Below are positions 63,112 through 64,000 of a stretch of DNA of 64,000 bases, piece by piece. The DNA is from Anaerofilum faecale. GTDB taxonomy: Bacteria; Bacillota; Clostridia; Oscillospirales; Ruminococcaceae. Numbering within the stretch: position 1 is the stretch's first letter; the number at the start of each line of letters is the position of its first letter. Where the stretch lies: positions 62,001 to 126,000 of the forward strand of contig DXFV01000008.1 of the NCBI GenBank assembly GCA_019114265.1, written 5' to 3'. The notes beneath the pieces were generated by a model. That model made no database searches, had not been told where the DNA came from, and saw only the letters and a list, made by a program, of their open reading frames with translations. The position numbers and the translations under genes were made by a program.

Positions 63112-64000
63112 GTGAACTATACATTTGTCGCCCCCTGTTATTTTGGTACCGAGTCCACCGCAGCGTTTGAAGTGCGCCGTCTGAACGCCGAGAACGTGCA
63201 GGTCAGCGACGGCCGCATCCGGTTTGAAGGCCCCGCAGACCTGATCGCGCGCGCCAACCTGAACCTGCGCTGTGCCGAGCGCGTGCTGCTGCTGCTGGCC
63301 AGCTACAAGGCCACCACCTTCGACGAGCTGTTCGACGGCGTCTATGCCATTCCCTGGGAAGAGCTGATCCCCGCGGACGGCGCGTTCCCGGTGAAGGGTT
63401 CCTCGCTGTCCAGCAAGCTGTCGAGCGTGCCCGCCTGCCAGAGCATCGTGAAAAAGGCGATCGTAAAGCGCCTGCAGAAAGGGCACCGCGTGCTTACGCT
63501 GCCGGAGACGGGAAGCCAGTACCAGGTGCGTGTGGCGCTGCGCAAGGATCTGGCCGAGATCTATCTGGACACCTCCGGCGACGGACTGCACAAGCGCGGA
63601 TACCGCCGCAATTCCAACGCCGCGCCGCTGAAGGAGACGCTGGCCGCCGCGATGGCAGATCTGGGACGTGTCCGCCGCGACAGCGTTGTATACGATCCGT
63701 TCAGCGGCAGCGGCACGCTGGTGATCGAGGCGGCCCAAAAAGCGCTGAATATCGCGCCGGGCCTGCGCCGCCGGTTTGCAGCCGAGAAATACGCCTTTGT
63801 GCCGGCCGAGTGCTGGCAGCGCGCCCGTGCCGAGGCGCTGGAAGCCATCCGCCGGGATGCTGCTTTTGAAGGCGTGGGCACCGACATCGACCCTGCCGCT
63901 GTGGCGCTGGCCACAAACAACGCGCGTCTGGCGGGCGTGGCCGACCGCTGCCGCTTTGCGGTGGCGGACGTCCGGGACTTTGCGCCGCCCTCCGAAGCGA
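63112..64000 (+). CDS. THUMP-domain 23S rRNA (guanine-N2) methyltransferase, 3' truncated by window
   Basis: An open frame of 296 codons running off the right edge. It starts with GTG (AAAGGG upstream): MNYTFVAPCYFGTESTAAFEVRRL, the standard start of the RlmL/YpsC-type enzymes, whose N-terminal ferredoxin-like and THUMP domain follows (LNLRCAERVLLLLASYKATTFDELFDGVY and GHRVLTLPETGSQYQVRVAL). RGYRRNSNAAPLKETLAAAM leads into the SAM-binding motif VYDPFSGSGTLVIEAA, then GTDIDPAAVALATNNARLAGV. The NPPY catalytic motif would lie beyond 64000. It methylates a guanine in 23S rRNA. A TACAAT box at 63060-63065 may be its -10, but the -35 is poor. Confidence 0.9.
   Translation, partial: MNYTFVAPCYFGTESTAAFEVRRLNAENVQVSDGRIRFEGPADLIARANLNLRCAERVLLLLASYKATTFDELFDGVYAIPWEELIPADGAFPVKGSSLSSKLSSVPACQSIVKKAIVKRLQKGHRVLTLPETGSQYQVRVALRKDLAEIYLDTSGDGLHKRGYRRNSNAAPLKETLAAAMADLGRVRRDSVVYDPFSGSGTLVIEAAQKALNIAPGLRRRFAAEKYAFVPAECWQRARAEALEAIRRDAAFEGVGTDIDPAAVALATNNARLAGVADRCRFAVADVRDFAPPSEA

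Noticed and set aside
1..64000. CRISPR arrays, tRNA or rRNA genes, toxin-antitoxin or classic phage-defence genes
   Set aside because: No regularly spaced repeats, no cloverleaf or rRNA-like stretches and no recognisable defence proteins were seen on either strand. Only an exhaustive computed search could exclude them fully.

Overview
This 64-kb window is GC-rich, densely coding DNA from the chromosome of an endospore-forming Firmicute, most probably a clostridium of the Oscillospiraceae/Ruminococcaceae. That placement rests on gene content: spo0A, spoIVB, spoIIGA-sigE, sigG, ylbJ, yqfCD, ylmC/ymxH and yabPQ sit among Firmicute housekeeping blocks (phoH-ybeY-dgkA-era-yqzL-recO-mutS2; cdaA-cdaR; recJ-relA-dtd; hup-rqcP-yabPQ-divIC-yabR). 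Shine-Dalgarno sites are strong (AAGGAGG type), many genes overlap by ATGA or GTGA, and promoters are of the TTGaca-17-TAtaaT type. The species cannot be fixed from the sequence alone. I saw no rRNA, tRNA or CRISPR.

Layout. 1-1300: a 70-codon remnant of a tyrosine integrase cut off by an IS3/IS150-type element whose transposase has lost its second catalytic aspartate. 1354-3566: divergent zinc alcohol dehydrogenase and PHP phosphoesterase. 3618-6722: a PTS operon (licT antiterminator, EIIA, EIICB) behind a promoter, a ribonucleic antiterminator (RAT) and an overlapping terminator. 6819-10540: a self-regulated HTH / membrane protein / ABC exporter / cutC operon with an inverted-repeat operator. 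10594-14594: acetyltransferase, ZIP metal transporter with a candidate operator, and an MBOAT acyltransferase / SGNH-like pair. 14613-16507: two adjacent proteins related to alkylpurine DNA glycosylases (AlkX/AlkZ-like and AlkD-like).

16576-30370: sporulation and housekeeping core: ylbJ, yqfC-yqfD, phoH-ybeY-dgkA-era-yqzL-recO-mutS2, spoIIGA-sigE, sigG (with a sigma-G-like promoter) and ylmC. 30476-37413: cell-envelope functions: an LtaS-like sulfatase-fold enzyme, an M42 peptidase, a class A beta-lactamase-fold hydrolase, a dipeptide epimerase and a lone oligopeptide-binding lipoprotein. The last three suggest murein-peptide scavenging. 38434-41809: an SPFH/zinc-ribbon, zinc-ribbon membrane protein and TPM-domain operon resembling Bacillus YdjI-YdjG-YdjH but without PspA.

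42061-47606: spo0A (degenerate receiver domain) and spoIVB, a sirohaem nitrite/sulfite reductase, and an IspD-IspF fusion with an internal ribosome-binding site before the IspF part. 47716-59601: c-di-AMP synthase and its regulator, a FAD enzyme, recJ, relA, dtd, a beta-lactamase-fold hydrolase, hemZ, a uridine-kinase-like P-loop protein and a zinc-ribbon protein. 59720-64000: hup with a long structured leader, rqcP, yabP, yabQ, divIC, yabR, hpf and the first 296 codons of a THUMP-domain 23S rRNA methyltransferase running off the end. The strongest regulatory observations are the LicT RAT, the HTH operators, the dyad upstream of the ZIP gene, the sigma-G-type promoters of sigG and spoIVB, and a 12-bp block shared by the promoters at 46021 and 62281.
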